The notes beneath the pieces are model-generated. The model had not been told where the DNA came from and ran no database searches. It saw nothing but the letters and a program-made list of their open reading frames with translations. Positions 51,715 to 60,519 of a stretch of DNA of 64,000 nucleotides are shown piece after piece. Location of the stretch: NCBI RefSeq assembly GCF_029866485.1, contig NZ_CP092332.1, positions 186,001-250,000 of the forward strand. The letters run 5' to 3'. The translations under genes and the position numbers were made by a program. Origin of the DNA: Flavobacterium keumense. GTDB taxonomy: Bacteria; Bacteroidota; Bacteroidia; Flavobacteriales; Flavobacteriaceae. How positions within the stretch are numbered: the stretch's first letter is position 1; each line of letters begins with the position of its first letter.

Positions 51715-52409
51715 GAAGATAAAGATGACACTAATTTGGGATGGTAAATAAAAAGACAGGATTTGTCTTTAATCGTGCTAATAATTTCTTTAGATAGAGC
51801 AACTGGAACGGCTGGACATCCTTGACTTCGACCTAATCTTTTATTGTTTTTAACAAAAGAATTAGACACATAGTCTGCCGCATGCATCACCACTCCCCTA
51901 TTCCTTGCATTGTCGTTGATTCCTTTTTCAAGACCGTCTAATCGCAGTGACAATCCGTGTTTCCCATTATACACCTCTCCTGTAGCGTAAAATCCTAAAC
52001 TACTTTTAAAAGACTGTGTGGCGTTCGAAAAACTGTTAGCAAATTCTTCACCTGTATTTCTTCCATGTGCCACCAAGGATTGAAACAAAATAGTTTTTGA
52101 GGCTAAATCGATTACCCAAAGGCGTTTCGCATTAGACGACAAACTAAAATCAATCAAAGTCAGAATGTCTTTTTTGATTATTCCTCTTTCTTTCAATTTA
52201 TAAAACCCTTTCAACGCTTGAGTAAAACTTGCCAACTTAGGCAATTCGTACTGATTCGTCTGTAAACCGGAATACAGTGATACGATTGCGCTTTCAGTAA
52301 CTAAACTCGTTTCTTTGTTGGGTAATTTTGCTGTAAAAGAATTGGCTCTCAAAGGAGCCGAAAAAAAAGAAAATAAAAAAAGAGAAATCGTAAAAAATTG
52401 GACAACCAT
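51711..52409 (-). CDS. Murein L,D-transpeptidase catalytic-domain protein (YkuD_2-like)
   Basis: A 232-aa exported protein with a signal peptide or anchor ('MVVQFFTISLFLFSFFSAPL'). The catalytic region is 'RGVVMHAADYVSNSF' with His, and 'LGRSQGCPAVP' with the nucleophile Cys, the hallmark of this L,D-transpeptidase-like family. It likely acts on peptidoglycan cross-links or on anchoring proteins to the wall. A TATCTTTG promoter box lies 36 nt upstream. Confidence 0.9.
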   Translation of the reverse strand: MVVQFFTISLFLFSFFSAPLRANSFTAKLPNKETSLVTESAIVSLYSGLQTNQYELPKLASFTQALKGFYKLKERGIIKKDILTLIDFSLSSNAKRLWVIDLASKTILFQSLVAHGRNTGEEFANSFSNATQSFKSSLGFYATGEVYNGKHGLSLRLDGLEKGINDNARNRGVVMHAADYVSNSFVKNNKRLGRSQGCPAVPVALSKEIISTIKDKSCLFIYHPKLVSSLSS

Positions 52410-52444
52410 AGATTTTGATATTATATTCTTAGATTTGAGAATTG

Positions 52445-52452
52445 CAAAGATA
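52445..52452 (-). promoter_or_regulatory. -7 promoter box of the L,D-transpeptidase gene
   Basis: TATCTTTG on the minus strand is a perfect TAnnTTTG match, giving a predicted leader of about 31 nt. The remainder of the gap to 52656 shows nothing further. Confidence 0.5.
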
Positions 52453-52656
52453 GGCTCAAAAACAAGTTAATTAATTAAAAAACAGTAATTTAACGTTATT
52501 TTTAACAAATTAAAACGGTTTAGTACGACTTATCTTAATAGATGAATGAAGATTCTGTAACAAATACGAAATTCTCAAGACTAATGGCATGCAATCCAAT
52601 TTTATAGAAAAAATTACGTTGTCTTAATCTAACCCTGATAATTGCATCCCCAAAAT

Positions 52657-55062
52657 ATGAAATCATTTTTCAACCTATTTGTAGCCTTTGTATGCTGTTT
52701 TGGATACAGCCAAAAAAAATCATTGACTACCCAATTTACAACTGAAAAAATCATCGTTGATGGTAAATTTGACGAAACTGCTTGGTTAAAAGCCGACGTC
52801 GCTAAAGATTTTGTAATGTGGATGCCAGACAATGGAAAAGCTGAACCCAAAGAACATCGAACTGAAGTCAAAGTAACTTATGATAATGAAGCAATCTATT
52901 TTGCTGCTACTATGTATGATGACGAACCGAATAAAATCTTAAAAGAATTAAGCCAAAGGGACGATTCAGGAGCAGCAGATCGTGTAGGGGTTTTTATCAA
53001 TGGATACAATGACGGACAACAAGAATTTAGTTTCATTATTAGCGCAGCTGGAGTTCAAGAAGATTTTCTTTTTACCGAAAGCAATGGCGAAGATTCCTCT
53101 TGGAATGCTATTTGGGAAGGAAAAACGCAAATCACTGATTTTGGTTGGACCGCCGAAATTAAAATCCCATACGCTGCCCTTCGATTTTCGTCAGAAAAAA
53201 AACAAACTTGGGGAATTAATTTCATCAGAGATTTCAAGAGAGAACGCAAATTTTATTCTTGGAATTTAATTGACAATAAAATCAATTCTAGAGGCAATCA
53301 AGAAGGGATTTTGAATGGGATAGAAAATATCAAAACGCCCACCCGATTATTTCTAATTCCCTATTCTTCTTTTTATTTGAATTCCAATGCCAATCAAAAA
53401 ACAAAAGGCAATTTAAAAGGCGGAGTCGATATTAAATACGGCATCAATGATGCGTTTACTTTGGATGCTATTTTAGTCCCTGATTTTGGGCAAACCACAT
53501 TTGATAATGTCATTTTAAATTTAGGGCCATTCGAACAACAATTCAATGAAAATCGTCCTTTTTTTACTGAAGGAACAGAATTATTTAGTAAAGGAAATCT
53601 ATTTTATTCGCGCAGAATTGGCGGAAGCCCAAGTAGTACCCCTGAACTATCTGCTAATGAATCTATTACTGAATCTCCAGGAAAAGTAAACTTATTGAAT
53701 GCGTTAAAAATTTCTGGCCGAACCAAAAATGGACTAGGGATTGGAGTTTTGAACGCTGTAACCGAAAAAACAGAAGCCATCATTACTAATGACATTACTG
53801 GAACAACGCGCAAAGCTTTAATAGAACCAATGGCTAACTATAATGTATTTGTTTTAGATCAACGCTTTAGAAAAAATTCATCTGTTTCATTTATCAATAC
53901 CAATGTAACTCGAAATGGGAATGGACGTGACGGAAATGTATCTGCTCTTTTATTTGATTTAAACACAAAGAAAAACACCTACAATTTATCTGGAGATTAT
54001 AAGTACAGTTATGTTAATTTACTAGATACAGAAAATAAAAAAGGATATAGCTCAAGCATCAATTTTGGAGAAACGAGTGGAAAGTTCCAATTTGGAGCAG
54101 GAGCTGAATACATTTCAAAAGGATTTGATAAAGACGATATGGGTATTCAATTTCAGAGCAATTACCATAGTTTTTATTCTAATGGCAGTTACCGCATTTT
54201 AAATCCAACCAAGACATTCAACATGTTCAACATTTATTTGAATCTCTATTCAGAATTCGATAATCGTACTGGTCGAATCCAACAAGGAATGTTGAATTTC
54301 AACTTAAATTCTATCAATAAAAAAAATAATTATTTTGGAGGAGGATTCAATGCTAGACCAATAAAAACGTATGATTTTTATGAACCCCGTACCGCTGACC
54401 AATCTCGATTTTTAGAGATTCCAGAAGTTGTCAATGCTTTCTTCTACTATTCCTCTAATTACAACAAAAAATTTGCATTAGATTTCAATCCTTCTTTCGG
54501 AATCGCTAATGAAAAAGGTCGAATAGGTTATGGATTTTCTATTTCGCCAAGATACCGTTTTTCGGATCATTTATCACTAACATACAGTGTAGAATACAGT
54601 CATCAAGATAACAACTTAGGCTATGTTGGCAACAACTCATCTTCAAACGAAATTTTTATGGGAAGAAGGGACCGAACTACCTATATCAATGCTATCCAAG
54701 GAAAATTTACCGTGAATAGTGACATGAATTTCAACCTTTCGTTACGTCATTATTTAAGTTATGCCAAATACAGTCAATATTATAGTCTTAATACTAACGG
54801 AACACTCTCTCCAACTACCCATTTTAGTCAAAATAGTGATTCCATATTCAATGCGTGGAATTTAGATGTGTCGTATTCTTGGTGGTTTGCTCCTGGAAGT
54901 CAACTCTCAATTTTATATAGAAACAATGCAACACTATTTGAAAATGAATTTGTCAATGACTTAGGAACCAATTTAAAAAAAGTAATCGATAGACACTACT
55001 TAAATCATATCTTTTCTATTAGCATGCGCTATTTCATCGATTACAATTCATTCAAAAAATAA
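52657..55062 (+). CDS. DUF5916 outer-membrane-type protein with CBM9-like N-terminus
   Basis: An 801-aa exported protein. The signal peptide is 'MKSFFNLFVAFVCCFGYSQ' when the ATG at 52657 is used; a TTG 15 nt upstream would spoil it. Residues about 30-215 form a CBM9-like domain ('IIVDGKFDETAWLKADVAKD', 'TEVKVTYDNEAIYFAATMYD'). The rest is DUF5916, rich in alternating aromatic beta-strands ending in 'IFSISMRYFIDYNSF', as expected for a barrel in the outer membrane. The function of this widespread Bacteroidota family is not established. Confidence 0.9.
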   Translation: MKSFFNLFVAFVCCFGYSQKKSLTTQFTTEKIIVDGKFDETAWLKADVAKDFVMWMPDNGKAEPKEHRTEVKVTYDNEAIYFAATMYDDEPNKILKELSQRDDSGAADRVGVFINGYNDGQQEFSFIISAAGVQEDFLFTESNGEDSSWNAIWEGKTQITDFGWTAEIKIPYAALRFSSEKKQTWGINFIRDFKRERKFYSWNLIDNKINSRGNQEGILNGIENIKTPTRLFLIPYSSFYLNSNANQKTKGNLKGGVDIKYGINDAFTLDAILVPDFGQTTFDNVILNLGPFEQQFNENRPFFTEGTELFSKGNLFYSRRIGGSPSSTPELSANESITESPGKVNLLNALKISGRTKNGLGIGVLNAVTEKTEAIITNDITGTTRKALIEPMANYNVFVLDQRFRKNSSVSFINTNVTRNGNGRDGNVSALLFDLNTKKNTYNLSGDYKYSYVNLLDTENKKGYSSSINFGETSGKFQFGAGAEYISKGFDKDDMGIQFQSNYHSFYSNGSYRILNPTKTFNMFNIYLNLYSEFDNRTGRIQQGMLNFNLNSINKKNNYFGGGFNARPIKTYDFYEPRTADQSRFLEIPEVVNAFFYYSSNYNKKFALDFNPSFGIANEKGRIGYGFSISPRYRFSDHLSLTYSVEYSHQDNNLGYVGNNSSSNEIFMGRRDRTTYINAIQGKFTVNSDMNFNLSLRHYLSYAKYSQYYSLNTNGTLSPTTHFSQNSDSIFNAWNLDVSYSWWFAPGSQLSILYRNNATLFENEFVNDLGTNLKKVIDRHYLNHIFSISMRYFIDYNSFKK

Positions 55063-55164
55063 CCGCTAATCACAAGAAGAGTCATTTATAAAACAAAAAC
55101 GATTGTATTTGTTACTATTTGAATAATTGTGAATGGTAAGTATTCGGAGATTTTTAAAATGCCT

Positions 55165-55172
55165 TATCTTTG
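55165..55172 (+). promoter_or_regulatory. -7 promoter box of gpmI
   Basis: TATCTTTG, a perfect TAnnTTTG match, lies 16 nt before the ATG at 55189; the predicted leader is about 12 nt. Confidence 0.55.
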
Positions 55173-55188
55173 CCTAAAATAAATTCCA

Positions 55189-56706
55189 ATGAACAAGAAA
55201 GTTATCCTTATGATTTTAGACGGTTGGGGAAAATCTCCTGACCCGAAAGTATCTGCTATAGACAATGCAAATGTCCCTTTTATAAATAGTTTATATTCTC
55301 AATATCCAAATGCTCAATTGAGAACCGATGGTTTAAACGTTGGTTTACCTGAGGGGCAAATGGGAAATTCAGAGGTAGGTCACATGAACCTTGGAGCTGG
55401 ACGCATTGTGTACCAAGATTTAGCCAAAATTAATTTGGCTGTAGCCAATAAAACATTAGCCAAAGAGCCCGTTTTAATCGATGCCTTTAATTATGCTAAA
55501 GCCAATAACAAAAAAGTACACTTTTTAGGTTTAGTTTCTGATGGTGGGGTACACTCTCACACTTCTCATTTAAGAGGTTTGATCGATGCTTCACAAGAAT
55601 ACGGATTGGAAAAAGTATTTATTCACGCGTTTACTGACGGACGTGACGTAGATCCTAAATCAGGGAAAAAATACCTTCAAGACTTACACGATTATATTGC
55701 GCCAACACCGGTTAAAATTGCCTCGGTAATTGGTCGTTACTACGCAATGGATCGTGACAAACGTTGGGAACGTGTAAAATTAGCTTACGATTTAGTAGTT
55801 CACGGAACAGGAACTCCAACAAAAGATGTGGTAACTGCTATAGCAACCAGTTACGGAAACGATGTGACCGATGAATTTATTCAGCCACTTGTTGCTGTGG
55901 ATGCTAACGACAAACCATTGGCAATAATTGAAGAAGACGATGTAGTAATCTTCTTCAACTTTAGAACCGATAGAGGTCGTGAATTGACCGAAGCGCTTTC
56001 GCAACAAGATTTTCACGAGCAAAACATGCACAAATTGAATTTGTATTATGTAACGCTAACCAACTACGATGAAACCTACCAAAATGTAAAAGTAGTCTAT
56101 AATAAAGACAACATCACAGAAACTTTAGGAGAGGTATTGGAAAAAGCCAACAAAAAACAAATTCGTATTGCCGAAACAGAGAAATACCCACACGTGACGT
56201 TTTTCTTTTCGGGTGGTAGAGAAACTCCTTTTGAGGGTGAAACTCGAATCTTAAGAAACTCACCTAAAGTGGCAACTTACGATTTGAAACCAGAAATGAG
56301 TGCTTACGAATTGAAAGACGCTTTGGTTCCTGAATTGCATAAAGGAGAAGTGGATTTTGTTTGTTTAAACTTCGCTAACGGAGACATGGTAGGACATACC
56401 GGAATTATGGAAGCCGCTATCAAAGCCTGTGAAGCAGTAGATGTTTGTGTAAAAGAAGTGGTAGAAGCGGCTTTAGCCAATGACTACACTACCATCATCA
56501 TTGCCGATCACGGAAACTGTGAAACCATGATTAATCCTGATGGTTCGCCTAATACAGCTCACACTACGAATCCTGTGCCAATTATTTTAGTAGACAAAGA
56601 CTTGAAAAAAATTAACGACGGTGTTTTAGGAGATATTGCTCCAACCATTTTAGAATTGATGGGTGTTGCACAACCTGCTGCTATGACAAGTCATTCGTTA
56701 TTATAA
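55189..56706 (+). CDS. gpmI: 2,3-bisphosphoglycerate-independent phosphoglycerate mutase
   Basis: A 505-aa Mn-dependent glycolytic enzyme interconverting 3- and 2-phosphoglycerate. The alkaline-phosphatase-fold motifs are 'VILMILDGWG', 'GNSEVGHMNLGAGRIVYQDL' with the catalytic Ser, 'LVSDGGVHSHTSHL', 'HAFTDGRDVDP', 'NFANGDMVGHTG' and 'IIADHGNCE'. Length is normal (about 510 aa). It is a single gene with its own promoter box and a hairpin terminator. Confidence 0.97.
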   Translation: MNKKVILMILDGWGKSPDPKVSAIDNANVPFINSLYSQYPNAQLRTDGLNVGLPEGQMGNSEVGHMNLGAGRIVYQDLAKINLAVANKTLAKEPVLIDAFNYAKANNKKVHFLGLVSDGGVHSHTSHLRGLIDASQEYGLEKVFIHAFTDGRDVDPKSGKKYLQDLHDYIAPTPVKIASVIGRYYAMDRDKRWERVKLAYDLVVHGTGTPTKDVVTAIATSYGNDVTDEFIQPLVAVDANDKPLAIIEEDDVVIFFNFRTDRGRELTEALSQQDFHEQNMHKLNLYYVTLTNYDETYQNVKVVYNKDNITETLGEVLEKANKKQIRIAETEKYPHVTFFFSGGRETPFEGETRILRNSPKVATYDLKPEMSAYELKDALVPELHKGEVDFVCLNFANGDMVGHTGIMEAAIKACEAVDVCVKEVVEAALANDYTTIIIADHGNCETMINPDGSPNTAHTTNPVPIILVDKDLKKINDGVLGDIAPTILELMGVAQPAAMTSHSLL

Positions 56707-56726
56707 TATCCATTTCATCTTACATT

Positions 56727-56754
56727 AAAACCGTTCCAATTGGGACGGTTTTTT
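56727..56754 (+). terminator. gpmI terminator
   Basis: AAAACCGT...ACGGTTTT stem with a T run, about 20 nt after the gpmI stop codon. Confidence 0.85.
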
Positions 56755-56773
56755 TTATAAATAAAAGTTAAAA

Positions 56774-56805
56774 TTTGAATATTAATAGTAATACTATTAT
56801 TTTTG
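56774..56805 (+). promoter_or_regulatory. Export-operon promoter with an embedded 17-bp palindrome (candidate TetR operator)
   Basis: TTTG (56774-56777), a 20-nt spacer and TATTTTTG (56798-56805) make a full Flavobacterium-type promoter 19 nt upstream of the TetR gene. The spacer holds the palindrome TAATAGTAATACTATTA (56783-56799), which overlaps the first bases of the -7 box. A repressor bound there would block polymerase. Confidence 0.7.
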
Positions 56806-56824
56806 CATAAAAATATATCGTGTT

Positions 56825-57496
56825 ATGCAAAACATACTTTCAAACATCATTATTGCGGTTAACGATAAACTGTATGTCAAAAACCCAGAAACATCTGATC
56901 TAGGAAAAAAAATAATTGAGCAGAGTATTCTTTTGATTGATGAAATTGGATTTGAAAACTTCACTTTTAAAAAATTAGGAGAAAAAATAAATTCCAACGA
57001 AAGTTCAATTTATCGCTACTTCGAAAGCAAACATAAATTAATGTTGTACCTATCCTCTTGGTATTGGGGCTGGATAGAATACAAACTCGTTTTTGCGACA
57101 AATAATGTTGAAGAGCCAATGCAACGATTGAAAAAAGCGATTACAATTGTTACTGAAAAAGTTGAAGATGACAATAGCACTTTACATATTAACGAATCTA
57201 TACTGAATAATATTATCATCCAAGAATTCACCAAAACATTACTTACCAAAGAAGTTGATGAAGAAAACAAAGAAGGCTTCTTTATGGTTTATAAAAGAAT
57301 AATAAACAGAATCGTTGCAATTATAACAGAAGTAAACCCAAACTATCCTTTCGCAAAAAGCTTAGCCTCTTGTATAGTGGAAGGAGCCTTACACCAACAT
57401 TTTTTGAAAAACCATTTAAAAACGATCACCAACTGTACTGAGAAAAATTCTGTAACTGATTTCTATATTGATCTAGTAGAAAAAACTTTAAGATAA
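56825..57496 (+). CDS. TetR-family transcriptional regulator
   Basis: A 223-aa regulator with an N-terminal TetR helix-turn-helix ('SILLIDEIGFENFTFKKLGE' and 'NSNESSIYRYFESKHKLMLY') preceded by an extra segment of about 25 residues. The C-terminal ligand-binding domain is all alpha and diverged. It is the first gene of a four-gene export operon, 7 nt before the ABC transporter gene, and is probably autoregulated through the palindrome in its promoter. The inducer is unknown and may be the exported compound. Confidence 0.92.
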   Translation: MQNILSNIIIAVNDKLYVKNPETSDLGKKIIEQSILLIDEIGFENFTFKKLGEKINSNESSIYRYFESKHKLMLYLSSWYWGWIEYKLVFATNNVEEPMQRLKKAITIVTEKVEDDNSTLHINESILNNIIIQEFTKTLLTKEVDEENKEGFFMVYKRIINRIVAIITEVNPNYPFAKSLASCIVEGALHQHFLKNHLKTITNCTEKNSVTDFYIDLVEKTLR

Positions 57497-57503
57497 ATTA
57501 ATT

Positions 57504-59168
57504 ATGAGCTTAACCCCATTACAACGATTTTACAATTTACTCAAACTTGACAGAAGGGATATTTACCAAATATTTTTCTATGCCATTTTTTCAGGTTTAG
57601 TAAGCCTGTCTTTGCCTTTAGGAATTCAAGCAATTATCAACCTCATCCAAGCGGGAAGAGTCAGTATTTCATGGATAGTCTTAGTGATTATAGTGGTGAT
57701 TGGTGTAGCTCTTGTTGGAATTTTATCGCTAATGCAATTGCGTATTACTGAAAATTTACAACAAAAAATATTTGTTCGCTCTTCTTTTGAATTCGGATAT
57801 CGATTACCCAAAATACAATTCGAAGAATTGTACAACCAATATCCTCCTGAATTAGCAAACCGATTTTTTGATACACTAACAATCCAAAAAGGCACTTCTA
57901 AACTATTAATTGATTTTTCTACTGCATTACTACAGATTCTTTTTGGGATACTCTTACTTTCTCTATACCATCCATTTTTCATCTTTTTTGGTATCCTTTT
58001 ATCTATCTTATTGTTTTCTATTTTTCGATTTTCATACTATCCCGGATTATCATCAAGTTTAAAAGAATCAAAATACAAATACAAGGTGGTCAGTTGGCTA
58101 CAAGAAATCGCAAGAAATAATTTCAGTTTCAGAAAACAAGAAAATTTTGAATACGCTCTCGAAAAAAACAACTCCCTAGTGACAGAGTATATTAATTATC
58201 GTGAAAAACATTTTAAAATAATTAAAAGACAGTACACACAACTAATATTTTTTAAAGTAATTATCACAGCGAGTTTACTGCTTATTGGAGGTTATTTGGT
58301 ATTAAACCAAAAAATGAATATTGGTCAATTTGTGGCTGCTGAAATCATCATTTTATTAGTACTTAGTTCTATTGAAAAAATAATTATTGGATTGGAAAGC
58401 CTATATGACGTTCTTACATCTGTAGAAAAAATAGGCCAAATCGCCGATTTAAAAATGGAAGATACAAGCGAAGCAGATGCTGATTATTGCTTTACAAACA
58501 TCTCCATAACAACCGAAAACCTTCGATTCAAATACCCTGATTCAACAGATGATATTTTAAGCCAAATTAGCCTTCAAATTGAGCCTTCAGAAAAAATATA
58601 CCTTGACGGAGTCAACGGCTCGGGTAAAACAACGCTTATTCGAATTCTTTCAGGGTTTATACAACCCTCTTCAGGTTCTTTTTTCATCAACGACGATACG
58701 TATAGAAAAATAGACTTATCTCAATATAGATCTCAAATTAGCACCATTACTCAAGGAGAGACTCCTTTTGAAGGCACTGTATTAGAGAACATTACTCTAA
58801 ACAATCCTACTATTTCAAATGAAGATATAAAATGGGCTATAGAAAGTGTACAACTTGGAGATTATATTAAAACGTTACCAAATAGATTAGAGACTAAAAT
58901 TTTCCCAGATGGTAGACAACTTTCGTCTTCCAATGCACAAAAAATCCTATTAGCGAGAAGTATTGTAAGCAAACCTAAAATACTTTTTTATGAAGACCCT
59001 TTAGACAAAATGGATGAAATTGCTGCCAAAGAGATTATTGACTTTATCACTAATCCTTCAAACAAATGGACGGTTATTGTATCTTCAAAAAACAATTATT
59101 GGAAAAAGAAATGCACCAGAAAAATTACTATGAACAATGGGCATATCATTGCCGATGTAAAACAATAA
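57504..59168 (+). CDS. ABC exporter (membrane + ATPase domains) with a degenerate ATPase site
   Basis: A 554-aa type I exporter-like protein without a peptidase domain. Six membrane spans lie in residues about 20-300, and the nucleotide-binding domain in 335-554. Walker A 'GVNGSGKT' (369-376) and the Q-loop Gln417 are intact. The signature is 'LSSSN' (473-477) instead of LSGGQ, Walker B ends in Glu497-Asp498 instead of Asp-Glu, and the H-loop His is Lys529 ('VSSKN'). ATP binding is likely, efficient hydrolysis doubtful. HlyD- and TolC-type genes follow, so the trio resembles a type I secretion system, with no cargo gene in sight. Confidence 0.9.
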   Translation: MSLTPLQRFYNLLKLDRRDIYQIFFYAIFSGLVSLSLPLGIQAIINLIQAGRVSISWIVLVIIVVIGVALVGILSLMQLRITENLQQKIFVRSSFEFGYRLPKIQFEELYNQYPPELANRFFDTLTIQKGTSKLLIDFSTALLQILFGILLLSLYHPFFIFFGILLSILLFSIFRFSYYPGLSSSLKESKYKYKVVSWLQEIARNNFSFRKQENFEYALEKNNSLVTEYINYREKHFKIIKRQYTQLIFFKVIITASLLLIGGYLVLNQKMNIGQFVAAEIIILLVLSSIEKIIIGLESLYDVLTSVEKIGQIADLKMEDTSEADADYCFTNISITTENLRFKYPDSTDDILSQISLQIEPSEKIYLDGVNGSGKTTLIRILSGFIQPSSGSFFINDDTYRKIDLSQYRSQISTITQGETPFEGTVLENITLNNPTISNEDIKWAIESVQLGDYIKTLPNRLETKIFPDGRQLSSSNAQKILLARSIVSKPKILFYEDPLDKMDEIAAKEIIDFITNPSNKWTVIVSSKNNYWKKKCTRKITMNNGHIIADVKQ

Positions 59169-59172
59169 CACT

Positions 59173-60519
59173 ATGCTAAATATTTCGAAAAAAAATCCAA
59201 TTGCTGAAAATATAGAAAAATACAGCACAGTACAGAATTTAACTAATAGACCTCATTATCAAATTTTAAACAAGATTATTCTCTATGTAGCACTTCTTGG
59301 AATTATAATCCTGTTCTTGCCTTGGACTCAAAATATTTCAGGCTCTGGAGCAGTAACAACACTCAAACCAGATCAAAGACCACAAACCATTCATTCTGCT
59401 ATTGCTGGAAGAATTGAAAAATGGTACGTAAAAGAGGGGGATTATGTAAAGAAAGGCGATACTATCCTATTTATCTCTGAAATAAAAGAAGATTATTTTG
59501 ATCCTAATTTAGTTCAAAACACTAAAAATCAAGTAGATGCAAAATCTTTATCCCTAGCTTCGTATGGAGATAAAGTAACAACCCTTTCTAGCCAAATTAA
59601 TGCAATTAACAATGAGAAAGGTCTAAAATTAGAACAAGCGCTAAATAAAATTCGTCAATCGATACTCAAAGTTAAAAGTGATAGTATGGATTTAGAGGCG
59701 ACTAAAACACAAATAAAAATCGCAACAACACAATTCAATCGTTCGATAACATTAAACAAAGAAGGGTTAAAACCGTTAACAGATGTTGAAGAAAAAAGGC
59801 TAAAACTACAAGAAGTGGAAGCTAAAATAATTACGCAAGAAAACAAACTATTAGCGAGTAAAAACGATTTGATAAATTCTAAAATAGAAATCAACCGAAT
59901 CAATGCTGAATATAGTGAAAAAGCTGCAAAAGCAAGAAGCGATCAATATACCGCAATTAGCAATCAATATGACACTCAGGCTCAGGTAAATAAATTACAA
60001 AATCAATATGTAAACTACCAAATTCGTAATGGTATGTATTATATCAAAGCCCCTCAAGATGGCTACGTGAACAGAGCAATGCAATCGGGTATTGGAGAAA
60101 TTATTAAAGAAGGTACCGAAATTGTTAGCATTATGCCTTCTCAATATGATATTGCTGTAGAGACATTTGTATCTCCCGCAGACCTGCCCTTAATCCATAA
60201 AGGCGAAAAAGTACGAATTTGGTTCGATGGATGGCCAACAATAGTTTTTTCTGGATGGCCCAATATGAGCTATGGTACTTTTGGTGGACAAATTGTAGCC
60301 ATTGAAAAATATATAAGTCCTAACGGAAAATTTAGAGTTTTGGTAGCACCTGATCCAAAAGAAGCTAAATGGCCAAAAGAAATCAGTATCGGTTCAGGAG
60401 CACAAACCTTGGCGTTACTAGAAAATGTACCTATTTGGTTTGAATTATGGCGAACTCTGAACGGTTTTCCTCCTAACTATTACTCCCCAAAAGAAAGTAA
60501 AACCAAAGAAAAAAAATGA
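59173..60519 (+). CDS. HlyD-family periplasmic adaptor
   Basis: A 448-aa membrane fusion protein. A cytoplasmic N-terminus and one membrane helix ('IILYVALLGIIILFLPW', about residues 36-53) are followed by the lipoyl half 'IAGRIEKWYVKEGDYVKKGD', a coiled-coil hairpin (about 105-280) and the second half 'YYIKAPQDGYVNRAM'. This is the type I secretion adaptor layout rather than the lipoprotein layout of RND adaptors. It begins 4 nt after the ABC gene and its end overlaps the TolC-family gene by 4 nt, indicating one operon. Confidence 0.92.
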   Translation: MLNISKKNPIAENIEKYSTVQNLTNRPHYQILNKIILYVALLGIIILFLPWTQNISGSGAVTTLKPDQRPQTIHSAIAGRIEKWYVKEGDYVKKGDTILFISEIKEDYFDPNLVQNTKNQVDAKSLSLASYGDKVTTLSSQINAINNEKGLKLEQALNKIRQSILKVKSDSMDLEATKTQIKIATTQFNRSITLNKEGLKPLTDVEEKRLKLQEVEAKIITQENKLLASKNDLINSKIEINRINAEYSEKAAKARSDQYTAISNQYDTQAQVNKLQNQYVNYQIRNGMYYIKAPQDGYVNRAMQSGIGEIIKEGTEIVSIMPSQYDIAVETFVSPADLPLIHKGEKVRIWFDGWPTIVFSGWPNMSYGTFGGQIVAIEKYISPNGKFRVLVAPDPKEAKWPKEISIGSGAQTLALLENVPIWFELWRTLNGFPPNYYSPKESKTKEKK

